Shown: positions 47,001 through 54,757 of the stretch, piece by piece
Position numbering within the stretch: the first letter of the stretch is position 1
How the letters are laid out: each line of letters begins with the position of its first letter
Origin: Alkalimarinus alittae
Lineage (GTDB): Bacteria; Pseudomonadota; Gammaproteobacteria; Pseudomonadales; Oleiphilaceae
DNA: 64,000 bases
Assembly (NCBI RefSeq): GCF_026016465.1
Contig: NZ_CP100390.1
Span: forward strand, 3,848,501-3,912,500
Reading direction: 5' to 3'
Program-made: the position numbers and the translations under genes
The notes under the pieces: model-generated
The model's database searches: none
What the model saw: only the letters and a program-made list of their open reading frames with translations
Told to the model about the DNA's origin: nothing

Positions 47001-48164
47001 GTTCTCTGCTGATTCTTTCGTTGGAGGCTCACCAGGACGCATCATTCTGTATATTTCTACTAGCGCCTCTAGCTGACTTCTAGTCGGATCAACGCGTAAA
47101 GTGTCAGAAATAAACGACCCACAATCAAGATCATTAGTGTAAAGCGTTTCTATTTGCTCTATACCAGCCTCAACAAGAGATTGCACAACCTCTTCTGTGA
47201 TTTCGGTATTACACTCTACAACTAATTCACCCGTGCGCTCATCAATAATATCTTTAGCTGTTACTTTACCGAAGATATAATTTAAAGGCACTTCAAGCTC
47301 ACTAATGCCAGCATTTTCAAGCTGTCGAATATGACGTGCTGTAATACGACGCCCCTCTTCAACAATAACGTTACCTTCATTGTCTTTGATATCAAAGCTT
47401 GCTATATCGCCTCTTAACCTTGAAGGTACCAACTCTAATGTACATACTTCTTCTGTGACTTTATGCTTACTGGTCTCGAAAAACATGTCCAGAATTTGCT
47501 GAGAGTCATACCCTAGCGCACGCATCAATATTGATGCAGGTAATTTACGACGTCTATCTATTCGTACAAATACCGCATCTTTTGGGTCAAATTCAAAATC
47601 TAACCATGAACCACGGTAAGGAATCACTCTGGCACTGTATAACAACTTACCAGATGAGTGTGTTTTACCTTTATCATGATCAAAAAACACACCGGGAGAG
47701 CGGTGAAGCTGGGATACAATAACCCGCTCCGTCCCGTTAATAACAAACGTTCCGTTGTCTGTCATCAAGGGCATTTCACCCATATAAACTTCTTGTTCCT
47801 TAATATCTTTAATCGCCTTATTGGCTGATTCTTTGTCATAGATTATTAAGCGAACTTTTACACGCAGTGGCGCAGCATATGTAACGCCACGCAACTGGCA
47901 TTCTTTAACATCAAATGCTGGCTCACCTAAACGGTAGCTAACATATTCCAGCGCAGCATTACCTGAGAAGCTGAGGATAGGAAAAACAGATTTAAATGCT
48001 GCATGTAGACCCAGATCTTCTTTAGCTCCGGGCTCAGCGTCTTTTTGTAAAAAACCGCGATAGGAATCCATTTGAATAGATAATAGATAAGGTACATCCA
48101 TCACAGTCGGTAGTGTACCGAATTCTTTACGAATGCGCTTTTTCTCAGTATACGAGTAGGTCAT
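44091..48164 (-). CDS. rpoB: RNA polymerase beta subunit
   Basis: 1357-residue catalytic subunit. [16 protein letters not shown] starts it. The rifampicin pocket reads [20 protein letters not shown] then [10 protein letters not shown], i.e. wild type at the usual resistance positions. An attenuator-like hairpin sits in the 225-base gap after rplL. Confidence 0.98.
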   Translation of the reverse strand: MTYSYTEKKRIRKEFGTLPTVMDVPYLLSIQMDSYRGFLQKDAEPGAKEDLGLHAAFKSVFPILSFSGNAALEYVSYRLGEPAFDVKECQLRGVTYAAPLRVKVRLIIYDKESANKAIKDIKEQEVYMGEMPLMTDNGTFVINGTERVIVSQLHRSPGVFFDHDKGKTHSSGKLLYSARVIPYRGSWLDFEFDPKDAVFVRIDRRRKLPASILMRALGYDSQQILDMFFETSKHKVTEEVCTLELVPSRLRGDIASFDIKDNEGNVIVEEGRRITARHIRQLENAGISELEVPLNYIFGKVTAKDIIDERTGELVVECNTEITEEVVQSLVEAGIEQIETLYTNDLDCGSFISDTLRVDPTRSQLEALVEIYRMMRPGEPPTKESAENLFKNLFFTEERYDLSAVGRMKFNRRIGRETEEGPGTLDNDDIIEVLKTLIDIRNGKGMVDDIDHLGNRRIRSVGEMAENQFRVGLVRVERAVRDRLSMAESDGLMPQDLINAKPVAAAVKEFFGSSQLSQFMDQNNPLSEVTHKRRVSALGPGGLTRERAGFEVRDVHPTHYGRVCPIETPEGPNIGLINSLATYARTNSFGFLESPYRKVVDGVVTDEIEYLSAIEESNYVIAQASALMDEANTLTEELVTVRHKNEFTVTPPERVNYMDVSPRQVVSVAASLIPFLEHDDANRALMGSNMQRQAVPTLKAEKPLVGTGIERIVAQDSGVCVVAKRGGIIESVDASRIVVRANNDEVDAGDAGVDIYSLTKYTRSNQNTCINQKPLVKGGDQVARGDVMADGPSVDMGELALGQNMRIAFMPWNGFNFEDSILVSERVVKEDRFTTIHIQELTCVARDTKLGSEEITADIPNVGESALAKLDESGVVYIGAEVGAGDILVGKVTPKGETQLTPEEKLLRAIFGEKASDVKDTSLRVSTGTRGTVIDVQVFTRDGVEKDQRALDIENAQLNTFRKDLKDEYRIVETATYERLRELLLGNEVVGAPNLKKGDAITNDYLDSLSLSEWFKIRMASDDLNETLERSEAQLAERRGEHEERFEDKKRKLQTGDDLAPGVLKIVKVYVAIKRRIQPGDKMAGRHGNKGVISVIMPVEDMPHDKYGEPVDIVLNPLGVPSRMNVGQVLETHLGMAAKGLGVKINQMIKDQREVAEVRSFLGEIYNGVASKQEALDTFSDAEIMELAKNLRAGVPMATPAFDGAKEPEIKELLRLAGLEDTGQTSLYDGRTGEKFDRPVTVGYMYMLKLNHLVDDKMHARSTGSYSLVTQQPLGGKAQFGGQRFGEMEVWALEAYGAAYTLQEMLTVKSDDVNGRTKMYKNIVDGDHRMEPGMPESFNVLVKEIRSLGIDIELEND

Positions 48165-48317
48165 TTGTGTTCCCCAGCTTTATGACTCAACACCTTTGGC
48201 GTCTCTTTTCGGTTTAAAACCGACAAGTTGAAACTGTCTTGCTGCACCGAGTCAGATAAATTGAACATCGGCAAATTAGATATAGCACATACTATCTTGG
48301 TATAGCTTATACAACGG

Positions 48318-48346
48318 AAAAAGGCCGACAATAATCATTGCCAGCC
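48318..48346 (-). terminator. rplL-rpoB attenuator
   Basis: On the minus strand GGCTGGCAAT-gatt-ATTGTCGGCC forms a 10-bp stem (two G-U pairs) followed by TTTTT. In E. coli a partial terminator in the same place lets most polymerases stop after rplL, giving excess L7/L12 over RNA polymerase. Confidence 0.8.
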
Positions 48347-48389
48347 GATTCCGGTTTAGCTTAACCGCAAACGTTGTTCACCAAGTAAA

Positions 48390-48767
48390 TTACTTGATTT
48401 CAACAGATGCGCCAGCTTCCTCAAGGGCTTTCTTAGCTTCTTCAGCGTCGTCTTTGCTAACACCTTCTTTAACAGTAGCTGGAGCGCCGTCAACCATAGC
48501 TTTTGCTTCTTTCAGACCTAGGCCTGTGATAGCACGTACAGCTTTGATTACGTTAACTTTCTTCTCACCAGCGCCCGCAAGCACTACGTCAAATTCAGTT
48601 TGCTCTTCAGCTGCTGCTGCGTCGCCGCCAGCTGCTGGTGCAGCAACTGCAACAGCTGCTGCTGCAGATACACCAAACTTCTCTTCCATTGCTTCAACAA
48701 GCTCAACAACTTCCATTACGCTCATTTCTGCAATTGCATTTAAAATATCGTCTTTAGACAGAGCCAT
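48390..48767 (-). CDS. rplL: 50S ribosomal protein L7/L12
   Basis: 125-residue stalk protein recruiting translation GTPases. It has the N-terminal dimerisation domain ([20 protein letters not shown]), an Ala/Gly-rich hinge (about 35-55) and the C-terminal domain with [20 protein letters not shown]. 35 bases after rplJ. Confidence 0.98.
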   Translation of the reverse strand: MALSKDDILNAIAEMSVMEVVELVEAMEEKFGVSAAAAVAVAAPAAGGDAAAAEEQTEFDVVLAGAGEKKVNVIKAVRAITGLGLKEAKAMVDGAPATVKEGVSKDDAEEAKKALEEAGASVEIK

Positions 48768-48802
48768 GACTCAAATCTCCTGAAAAATAATAACTAGAAT
48801 AA

Positions 48803-49333
48803 TTAGGCTGCTTCTTTCTTCTGATCGCGAACTGCAGCAACAACACGCGTAACTTTCGACGGAACTTCGTTGAATGTACGCACAAGTTTTGTAATAGGTG
48901 CCTGAATAACGCTTGCCAACATGCCCAACGCTTGATCGCGCGTAGGTAGTTTGGCCAAACGATCAATTTGATCAGCCCCTAACAGTTCACCACCAACAGC
49001 GAGTGCTTTTATTTCGAACTTTTTGTTTTCTTTAGCAAAATCTTTAAGCAGTCTTGCGGCTGCACCAGGATCTTCCATAGAAAACGCAAGAATTGTTGGT
49101 CCAACCAACGCTTCTTTAATACATTCGAATTCAGTCCCACCAACGGCAAGCTTAGTAAGAGTATTACGAACAACTCTTAAATAAACGCCATTTTCGCGAG
49201 CCTGCTTACGCAGAATGGTCATATCAGTAGCGGTTACGCCACGATAATCAGCCAATACTGCAGACAAAGCACCACCGGCAGCCTCGTTGACCTCAGCGAC
49301 TATCGCTTTTTTGTCTTCGAGTCCAATTGCCAC
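48803..49333 (-). CDS. rplJ: 50S ribosomal protein L10
   Basis: 176-residue stalk base; with L7/L12 it represses rplJL translation by binding the upstream leader in E. coli. The N-terminal [20 protein letters not shown] and C-terminal L12-binding helix identify it. Confidence 0.97.
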   Translation of the reverse strand: MAIGLEDKKAIVAEVNEAAGGALSAVLADYRGVTATDMTILRKQARENGVYLRVVRNTLTKLAVGGTEFECIKEALVGPTILAFSMEDPGAAARLLKDFAKENKKFEIKALAVGGELLGADQIDRLAKLPTRDQALGMLASVIQAPITKLVRTFNEVPSKVTRVVAAVRDQKKEAA

Positions 49334-49404
49334 TGGATTTCTCCTTCACACGTCGACCGAAGTCGACAATTTATATATGCCAATATTTAATCTATAAAAT
49401 ATTA

Positions 49405-49510
49405 GCAACCGCACGGTGAAAGTACTCAAAGAGTAAGGTCGCACCGTCTGCGCAGGAAATTAAGCTTAAGAAGTTATCTTAACCTTCTTAAGCGCCTGCG
49501 GTCTTTGACA
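49405..49510 (-). promoter_or_regulatory. L10 leader of rplJL
   Basis: Minus-strand RNA starting near GACCGCAGGCG and including AAGAAGGTTAAGATAACTTC and CCTGCGCAGACGGTG has the conserved pieces of the gammaproteobacterial L10 leader, in the 223-base rplA-rplJ gap. The CGCAGG/CCTGCG arms pair. It should bind L10-L12 and repress translation. Confidence 0.75.
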
Positions 49511-49556
49511 GCCTTGGCTCTAGCCTAGACTTCAAAGTTCTTTTTTGCTCCACCTC

Positions 49557-50255
49557 TTAGAAAGAGATAGAACCTTGATCAATAACTAATCCAGGCCCCA
49601 TAGTAGAAGAAACTGTAACTTTCTTCATATAGATACCTTTAGATGAAGCTGGTTTTGCTTTCTTAAGATCTGAAAGCAGCGCTTCAAGGTTTTGCTTAAT
49701 TGACTCAGCAGAAAATTCAACGTTACCTAATGGGCTGTGAATTATTCCGTTTTTATCTGTACGGTAACGAACTTGTCCAGCCTTAGCATTTTTAACTGCT
49801 GTTGCTACATCTGGAGTAACTGTTCCTACCTTAGGGTTTGGCATCAAACCACGAGGGCCAAGAATCTGACCAAGCATGCCAACAACTCGCATTGCGTCAG
49901 GACTTGCTATAACAACGTCAAAATCAAGATTACCGTTCTTAACTTCTTCAGCAAGATCATCCATACCCACCACATCTGCACCGGCTTCTTTTGCTTTTTC
50001 AGCATTTTCACCTTGTGTAAATACAGCAACACGTACGTCTTTACCCGTACCATTTGGCAGAACAGTAGAACCACGAACAACCTGGTCTGATTTACGCGCA
50101 TCAACACCCAAGTTAATCGCAACATCCACAGACTCTTTAAACTTTACCTGAGAAGAAAGGTCAGAAAGAAGTGCAACAGCCTCATCAATAGAGTAAGCCT
50201 TACCTGCTTCAACTTTCTCAGCAATCATCTTTTGACGTTTAGTTAGCTTAGCCAT
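49557..50255 (-). CDS. rplA: 50S ribosomal protein L1
   Basis: 232-residue L1-stalk protein; represses rplKA translation in E. coli. ATG 50255 ([20 protein letters not shown]) is preferred over the upstream ATG at 50273, which lies inside rpl[20 protein letters not shown] is diagnostic. Confidence 0.97.
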   Translation of the reverse strand: MAKLTKRQKMIAEKVEAGKAYSIDEAVALLSDLSSQVKFKESVDVAINLGVDARKSDQVVRGSTVLPNGTGKDVRVAVFTQGENAEKAKEAGADVVGMDDLAEEVKNGNLDFDVVIASPDAMRVVGMLGQILGPRGLMPNPKVGTVTPDVATAVKNAKAGQVRYRTDKNGIIHSPLGNVEFSAESIKQNLEALLSDLKKAKPASSKGIYMKKVTVSSTMGPGLVIDQGSISF

Positions 50256-50256
50256 C

Positions 50257-50688
50257 TTATACGCCCTCCACATTCAAGCCCATACTGCGAGCAGTACCAG
50301 CAATGATTTTTACTGCAGAATCCAAATTACCTGCATTTAAATCAGGCTCTTTGATTGTCGCTATTTCTTCAAGCTGAGCTCGAGTAACAGTTCCTACCTT
50401 TTCAGTATTAGGTCGACCACTTCCACTCTTCACACCAGCAGCTTTCTTTAACAAAATAGCAGCTGGTGGCGTTTTCATGATAAAAGTAAAACTTCTATCA
50501 GCGTATACAGTTATAACAACCGGAACAGGTAAGCCAGGCTCCATACCTTGAGTTTTTGCATTAAAAGCCTTACAAAACTCCATGATATTCACGCCATGCT
50601 GACCCAATGCAGGACCAACTGGTGGACTAGGGTTTGCCTTACCTGCTGCAACCTGAAGCTTAATATACGCTTCTACTTTCTTCGCCAT
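50257..50688 (-). CDS. rplK: 50S ribosomal protein L11
   Basis: 143-residue protein of the GTPase-associated centre and stringent-response trigger. ATG 50688 ([20 protein letters not shown]) has AGGAGG upstream; the 27 codons upstream of it are an artefact running across the terminator. [20 protein letters not shown] is diagnostic. Confidence 0.98.
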   Translation of the reverse strand: MAKKVEAYIKLQVAAGKANPSPPVGPALGQHGVNIMEFCKAFNAKTQGMEPGLPVPVVITVYADRSFTFIMKTPPAAILLKKAAGVKSGSGRPNTEKVGTVTRAQLEEIATIKEPDLNAGNLDSAVKIIAGTARSMGLNVEGV

Positions 50689-50735
50689 ACTTCCTCCTAA
50701 CGGGTTAAACGCCGCAAAGCTCCCCGTCGAGACAC

Positions 50736-50764
50736 AAAAAGCCCACCCTGCGAACAGGATGAGC
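50736..50764 (-). terminator. Terminator after nusG
   Basis: Minus-strand GCTCATCCTG-ttcg-CAGGGTGGGC (two G-U pairs) closed by a stable UUCG tetraloop, then TTTTTG. It begins 26 bases after the nusG stop and separates secE-nusG from rplKAJL-rpoBC. Confidence 0.88.
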
Positions 50765-50790
50765 ACCATAATTTTTCCTACAAACCAGCT

Positions 50791-51324
50791 TTAATCTTTT
50801 TCTACTTGACCAAAAGCTAATTCGACAGGCGTTGATCGACCAAAGATTAGAACAGCTACCTTAACCCTACTCTTCTCGTAATCAACTTCTTCCACCACTC
50901 CATTAAAGTCAGCAAAAGGCCCATCTATAACCCTTACAACCTCACCCGGCTCAAATAATGTTTTCGGCCTTGGCTTTTCAGCACCACTTTCGACACGCTG
51001 AAGGATAGCCATCGCTTCTTTCTCAGTGATCGGAGCAGGCTTTTCTTTAGTACCACCAATAAAACCAAGAACACGAGACGTAGACTTTACCAGATGCCAT
51101 GTCTCGTCATCCATTTCCATTTGAACCAAAACATAACCAGGATAGAACTTTCGCTCACTCCTGCGTTTCTTCCCGTCACGCATCTCTACAACTTCTTCAG
51201 TCGGAACCAACACATCGCCAAAACGATCTTCCAACCCCTTAAGAGCCATCTGCTCCTTAAGCGAGCGCATTACTTGCTTTTCGTATCCAGAATACGCATG
51301 GACCACATACCAACGCTTAGACAT
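50791..51324 (-). CDS. nusG: Transcription antitermination factor NusG
   Basis: 177-residue transcription elongation factor coupling polymerase to Rho or to ribosomal S10. The NGN domain (about 1-115) begins [20 protein letters not shown]; the C-terminal KOW domain (about 125-177) has [20 protein letters not shown]. Directly follows secE. Confidence 0.98.
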   Translation of the reverse strand: MSKRWYVVHAYSGYEKQVMRSLKEQMALKGLEDRFGDVLVPTEEVVEMRDGKKRRSERKFYPGYVLVQMEMDDETWHLVKSTSRVLGFIGGTKEKPAPITEKEAMAILQRVESGAEKPRPKTLFEPGEVVRVIDGPFADFNGVVEEVDYEKSRVKVAVLIFGRSTPVELAFGQVEKD

Positions 51325-51334
51325 TCGCAGCCCC

Positions 51335-51703
51335 TTACCCTATAAACCCAGACACAATCCAACTAACCAGGGAATCTAAACCCCACAATATCAACGCCAC
51401 AATCAAGACAAAAACAATAACAATCATAGTTGTCTGCGTAAGCTCTTGACGAGTTGGCCATACAACCTTTCTAATCTCAGACTTTGCATCTTTCAACAAC
51501 AACGCAAACTTTTGACCTTTTACCGTCTGCAGCGCAACAAACCCCGCCACAACAGCCAACACCAATAGCGCCAAAACCCTATAAAGCAAAGATTCAGCCG
51601 AAAAATAGTGATTACCCGCCACAGCTACCGCAACCAGCACCAGCACAACCAACCATTTCAAACTATCAAAGCGACCTTCTGCCACTTCCACTTTTGAACT
51701 CAT
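51335..51703 (-). CDS. secE: Protein translocase subunit SecE
   Basis: 122-residue SecE of the three-helix type: two helices near 16-34 and 43-62, then the conserved amphipathic [20 protein letters not shown] and a final helix. The frame extends into tRNA-Trp, so ATG 51703 ([14 protein letters not shown]), 28 bases after the tRNA, is the start. SD is weak. Confidence 0.95.
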   Translation of the reverse strand: MSSKVEVAEGRFDSLKWLVVLVLVAVAVAGNHYFSAESLLYRVLALLVLAVVAGFVALQTVKGQKFALLLKDAKSEIRKVVWPTRQELTQTTMIVIVFVLIVALILWGLDSLVSWIVSGFIG

Positions 51704-51730
51704 CTTTACTTGCCCTACCGCTATAAATAG

Positions 51731-51806
<76 letters not shown>

Positions 51807-51857
51807 AAACTTTAATAAATACCTAGATAATTATACTACTCGCCACCCAACCAAAAC

Positions 51858-51933
51858 TGGAGCTCATAACCGGAATTGAACCGGTGACCTCCACCTTACC
51901 AAGGTGGCGCTCTACCGACTGAGCTATATGAGC
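51858..51933 (-). tRNA. tRNA-Thr (anticodon GGT)
   Basis: 76 bases; acceptor GCTCATA/TATGAGC, anticodon arm CCACC-TTGGTAA-GGTGG, T-loop GTTCAATTC and encoded CCA. tufB normally follows this tRNA; here only 51 bases separate it from tRNA-Trp. Confidence 0.96.
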
Positions 51934-51946
51934 ATCACCTAGAATT

Positions 51947-52021
<75 letters not shown>

Positions 52022-52025
52022 AAAG

Positions 52026-52109
52026 TGGTGGAGGGGGGTGGATTCGAACCACCGAAGCTTTCGCGTCAGATTTACAGTCTGATCCCTTTAGCCACTCGGG
52101 AACCCCTCC
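52026..52109 (-). tRNA. tRNA-Tyr (anticodon GTA)
   Basis: 84-base class II tRNA with long variable arm; acceptor GGAGGGG/CCCCTCC, anticodon loop CTGTAAA, T-loop GTTCGAATC, encoded CCA. Only four bases from tRNA-Gly. Confidence 0.96.
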
Positions 52110-52161
52110 TTATAAGAATCGCATTGACACTTACAAGATCACAAAACACACAACAAAGAAA

Positions 52162-52237
52162 TGGAGCTGGCGGACGGAATCGAACCCCCGACCTGCGCAT
52201 TACAAGTGCGCTGCTCTACCATCTGAGCTACGCCAGC
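52162..52237 (-). tRNA. tRNA-Thr (anticodon TGT)
   Basis: 76 bases; acceptor GCTGGCG-type pairing with CGCCAGC, anticodon loop CTTGTAA, T-loop GTTCGATTC, encoded CCA. First tRNA of the cluster, 27 bases after its likely promoter. Confidence 0.95.
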
Positions 52238-52263
52238 TCTGTACCGCGTTTTGCGAGGCCGCT

Positions 52264-52292
52264 ATACTAAGGCAAGTTATTTTCAGATGCAA
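52264..52292 (-). promoter_or_regulatory. Promoter of the tRNA-secE-nusG unit
   Basis: Minus-strand TTGCAT (52287-52292), 17-base spacer, TAGTAT (52264-52269), then a GC-rich discriminator (AGCGGCCTCGC). It overlaps the end of the SPOR-protein gene and lies just before tRNA-Thr(TGT). Confidence 0.6.
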
Positions 52293-52938
52293 CACTTTTA
52301 CAAGAAATTTCTCTCTTTCCGAATGACATTTTTAATTCTTCCATATTTTTTGTGATAATTTTATCTAATTCAGCCACACCCTGACCTTCAACAAAGACCC
52401 AGTATTCAAACGCCTGTTTACCTAACTCTTTTATTTTAACGTCATAACCTTGAGTCTGCCTTTTTTTCAACATCCTTCGCGCAGAATCAATATTTTCAAA
52501 CATCCCCAGCGAAATGCCGTTAGTTAGTTCACCTTGCGTTATAAGATAACTGTCAACCTTCGCACTTTTTAGCTCTTTCAACTTTGTGATCGCCGCTTTT
52601 CTATTTTCATAGGGCTCTAGATGCACCCAATAGTTAGGTGCCTTTATGATCGGCTGCGTAATTATCTTGGTATCCAAGCCTTCACTATTTAACTCTCGCA
52701 AGAGTTTTTTCGCGCTTAACGGACTATCAATTGGTCCCAACAATAGGCATAACATGCCTACCCCTTCAGGTCCGGCTCGCGAGAATAAGGGATCTAATTC
52801 ACCTAATAGTAATAGGCGTCCACGACCCTCTAGCACACGATAGTTTTCCGCTTTTTTATTCCCACCCATTCCCTCGAATACCTCAAGCGCCGCAAATAAT
52901 GCATTTAGCAGCACCAGCGTTAGAAAAATCCAGCGCAT
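52267..52938 (-). CDS. SPOR-domain membrane protein
   Basis: 223-residue protein with one N-terminal membrane helix (WIFLTLVLLNALFAALEVF) and a C-terminal SPOR-like domain (about 130-200: ISLGMFENIDSARRMLKKRQ, then the VFVEGQG end), a fold that binds denuded peptidoglycan glycans at septa. A second, weaker SPOR-like repeat is visible near 65-125. ATG 52938 is chosen because AAGGAGG lies directly upstream; the frame itself begins at 52965. It follows coaX by 30 bases; birA-coaX-SPOR is a common trio in this group. Exact role unknown. Confidence 0.82.
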   Translation of the reverse strand: MRWIFLTLVLLNALFAALEVFEGMGGNKKAENYRVLEGRGRLLLLGELDPLFSRAGPEGVGMLCLLLGPIDSPLSAKKLLRELNSEGLDTKIITQPIIKAPNYWVHLEPYENRKAAITKLKELKSAKVDSYLITQGELTNGISLGMFENIDSARRMLKKRQTQGYDVKIKELGKQAFEYWVFVEGQGVAELDKIITKNMEELKMSFGKREISCKSVASENNLP

Positions 52939-52968
52939 TTCAACCTCCTTCTCCTGCCATTGCATCCG

Positions 52969-53700
52969 CTAAGCATTACTTATACCTCTTGCAAGCGCTA
53001 AACCTTCTAACACCAAGTCTGGATAGTACTCAACATGCTCACCAAATGATTTTACGTGAACACCATCCCCCCCTGTAACGATCAATCTTTTTATACCTTC
53101 TTCTTTCATCTTTGTGCGTAATCGATCAAATATCGACAGAAGAACGAAATTCACTCCTGACCGGACACACTCAGATGTTGTAATTCCATGCTTATCCCCA
53201 ACACCCTCCAGGTCATTGAACTCAACACGCTCTGTCCCCGCTGACAAGCTCTGCCTCATCAGGCGCAATCCCGGAAGAATATACCCTCCTTTATGTCGTC
53301 CGTGGCTATCTACCACGTCAACAGTAATTGCACTTCCACAATCAACTATATAGCATGAATCCTTACACCTTGAGTAACCTGCAACAATAGCAAGCCAACG
53401 ATCAACACCTAAAGATGCGGGCTCCTTATAGGCATTAACAACCCCCCTCAGCGCAGACTGACTTTTTGCAAAATACGGCACCAAGCTCGGCAACTTAACC
53501 GACAACACCTCTCGCAACCTGCGCTCTACACAATCTGCAGCTACACTTGAAATAGAAACAGACCGAATATTGCCCCAGTTAGCAAGACCATTCAACGTAA
53601 GATTAGCTGATGTCGCCTCCCTACCTCTCGATATTATTGTATCGTTATCTACTATTCGCCATTTTAAATAAGAATTACCTATATCAATCTGTAGATTCAT
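52969..53700 (-). CDS. coaX: Type III pantothenate kinase
   Basis: 243-residue ASKHA-fold kinase catalysing the first step of coenzyme A synthesis. The N-terminal phosphate loop DIGNSYLKWR is at 6-15; GVDRWLAIVAGYSRCKDSCY and VDCGSAITVDVVDSHGRHKG contain the substrate- and ATP-binding residues. Type III enzymes typically need a monovalent cation. It overlaps birA by 17 bases. Confidence 0.95.
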   Translation of the reverse strand: MNLQIDIGNSYLKWRIVDNDTIISRGREATSANLTLNGLANWGNIRSVSISSVAADCVERRLREVLSVKLPSLVPYFAKSQSALRGVVNAYKEPASLGVDRWLAIVAGYSRCKDSCYIVDCGSAITVDVVDSHGRHKGGYILPGLRLMRQSLSAGTERVEFNDLEGVGDKHGITTSECVRSGVNFVLLSIFDRLRTKMKEEGIKRLIVTGGDGVHVKSFGEHVEYYPDLVLEGLALARGISNA

Positions 53701-54658
53701 TTGGCCTTACACTCACCTCACCCGCATTAACAACCGTAACCTTACCACCAATATCAACAAGCAGCCTTCCCCTGCTATCAACACCATGGCACACCCCTCC
53801 CCCCTCCACACCCGAAAGAGTAACTTCTTTTCCTGCCAAAATGTCAAATTTTGACCAGTCATCAAGTAGGCTGCTTAAACCATTAGTACGGTATCGCTCA
53901 ATAGTCTCAATCAAACTCTCTATCAAAAACGCAGACCATAAACTCCTGTCGTGAGTTTGCTTTCCTGAAACGAGCTCTAAAGATGTCCAGGGTTGGCCTA
54001 CACCTCTACCATCATTTTCGGACATTAATACATTAATACCCAGCCCTGCCACGACCTTCCAGCCAAATTCTGCCTCACCCTTTAGCTCTACCAAAATACC
54101 TGCCAATTTTTTACCATCAACCCAAATATCATTTGGCCACTTAAGTCCTACACCCTGTATACCTTGATCAGATAAACAATTTGCAACCGCCACCCCCAAA
54201 GCAAGACTCAACCCCTCTAATACTTCTGCTCCACCTGACAAGCCAAACGCCATACTTAAGTATATGTTTTTAGCATACGGACTGTGCCATGTACGGCCCC
54301 GTCTACCACGCCCTAAAGTCTGTCGTTCCGCTAAGCAAACCGAATAACCACTTGTAAGTAGATCTCCCCTCATAAGGTAGGAATTTGTCGAGTCCACATC
54401 CTGCAAGACACAAACACTATCTAGCTTATCTGAATGCAACTGAAGACGACTTACAATTACATCATAATCGAGTAAATCAAGCCCCCCTCGAACTCTATAC
54501 CCCTTACCTTTTGTAACTTCTAGCGCAACACCATCTGACTCTAGCTTACCCAAAGCCTTCCATACAGCAGTTCGACTAACACCTAAAGCGGCACCCATCT
54601 CAACACCAGAGTGATATTCACCATCTGCAAGAAACTCTAACAACTTAACTAAATCCAT
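53684..54658 (-). CDS. birA: Biotin ligase and biotin-operon repressor BirA
   Basis: Bifunctional enzyme: the N-terminal helix-turn-helix (about 1-60, GAALGVSRTAVWKALGKLES) can repress biotin genes, and the central domain activates biotin as biotinyl-AMP and attaches it to carboxylase carrier proteins (GRGRRGRTWHSPYAKNIYLS; LKWPNDIWVDGKKLAGILVE). A short SH3-like C-terminal domain follows. ATG 54658 (MDLVKLLEFLADGEYHSG) matches family starts better than 54673. Length about 324 residues. Confidence 0.95.
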   Translation of the reverse strand: MDLVKLLEFLADGEYHSGVEMGAALGVSRTAVWKALGKLESDGVALEVTKGKGYRVRGGLDLLDYDVIVSRLQLHSDKLDSVCVLQDVDSTNSYLMRGDLLTSGYSVCLAERQTLGRGRRGRTWHSPYAKNIYLSMAFGLSGGAEVLEGLSLALGVAVANCLSDQGIQGVGLKWPNDIWVDGKKLAGILVELKGEAEFGWKVVAGLGINVLMSENDGRGVGQPWTSLELVSGKQTHDRSLWSAFLIESLIETIERYRTNGLSSLLDDWSKFDILAGKEVTLSGVEGGGVCHGVDSRGRLLVDIGGKVTVVNAGEVSVRPNESTD

Positions 54659-54687
54659 ATCCAACACCCACACATCATCAGCTTGCG

Positions 54688-54693
54688 ATTATA
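54688..54693 (-). promoter_or_regulatory. -10 element before birA
   Basis: Perfect minus-strand TATAAT 29 bases before the birA ATG. No good -35 is seen 16-18 bases upstream (T-rich sequence of the adjoining terminator). Confidence 0.4.
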
Positions 54694-54710
54694 TCTTAGA
54701 CACAGAAACA

Positions 54711-54740
54711 AAAAAGCCCATCCGTGAGGATAGGCTTTTT
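54711..54740 (-). terminator. Terminator after the secreted-protein operon
   Basis: AAAAAGCCcATCC-gtga-GGATaGGCTTTTT, stem with one internal mismatch, 18 bases beyond the last gene's stop, with T-tract. It separates that operon from birA. Confidence 0.88.
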
Positions 54741-54757
54741 GAACTCTAGCTAATTAA

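Noticed and set aside
50689..50769. N-terminal extension of L11
   Set aside because: It crosses the nusG terminator and lacks homology to L11; AGGAGG marks the downstream ATG.
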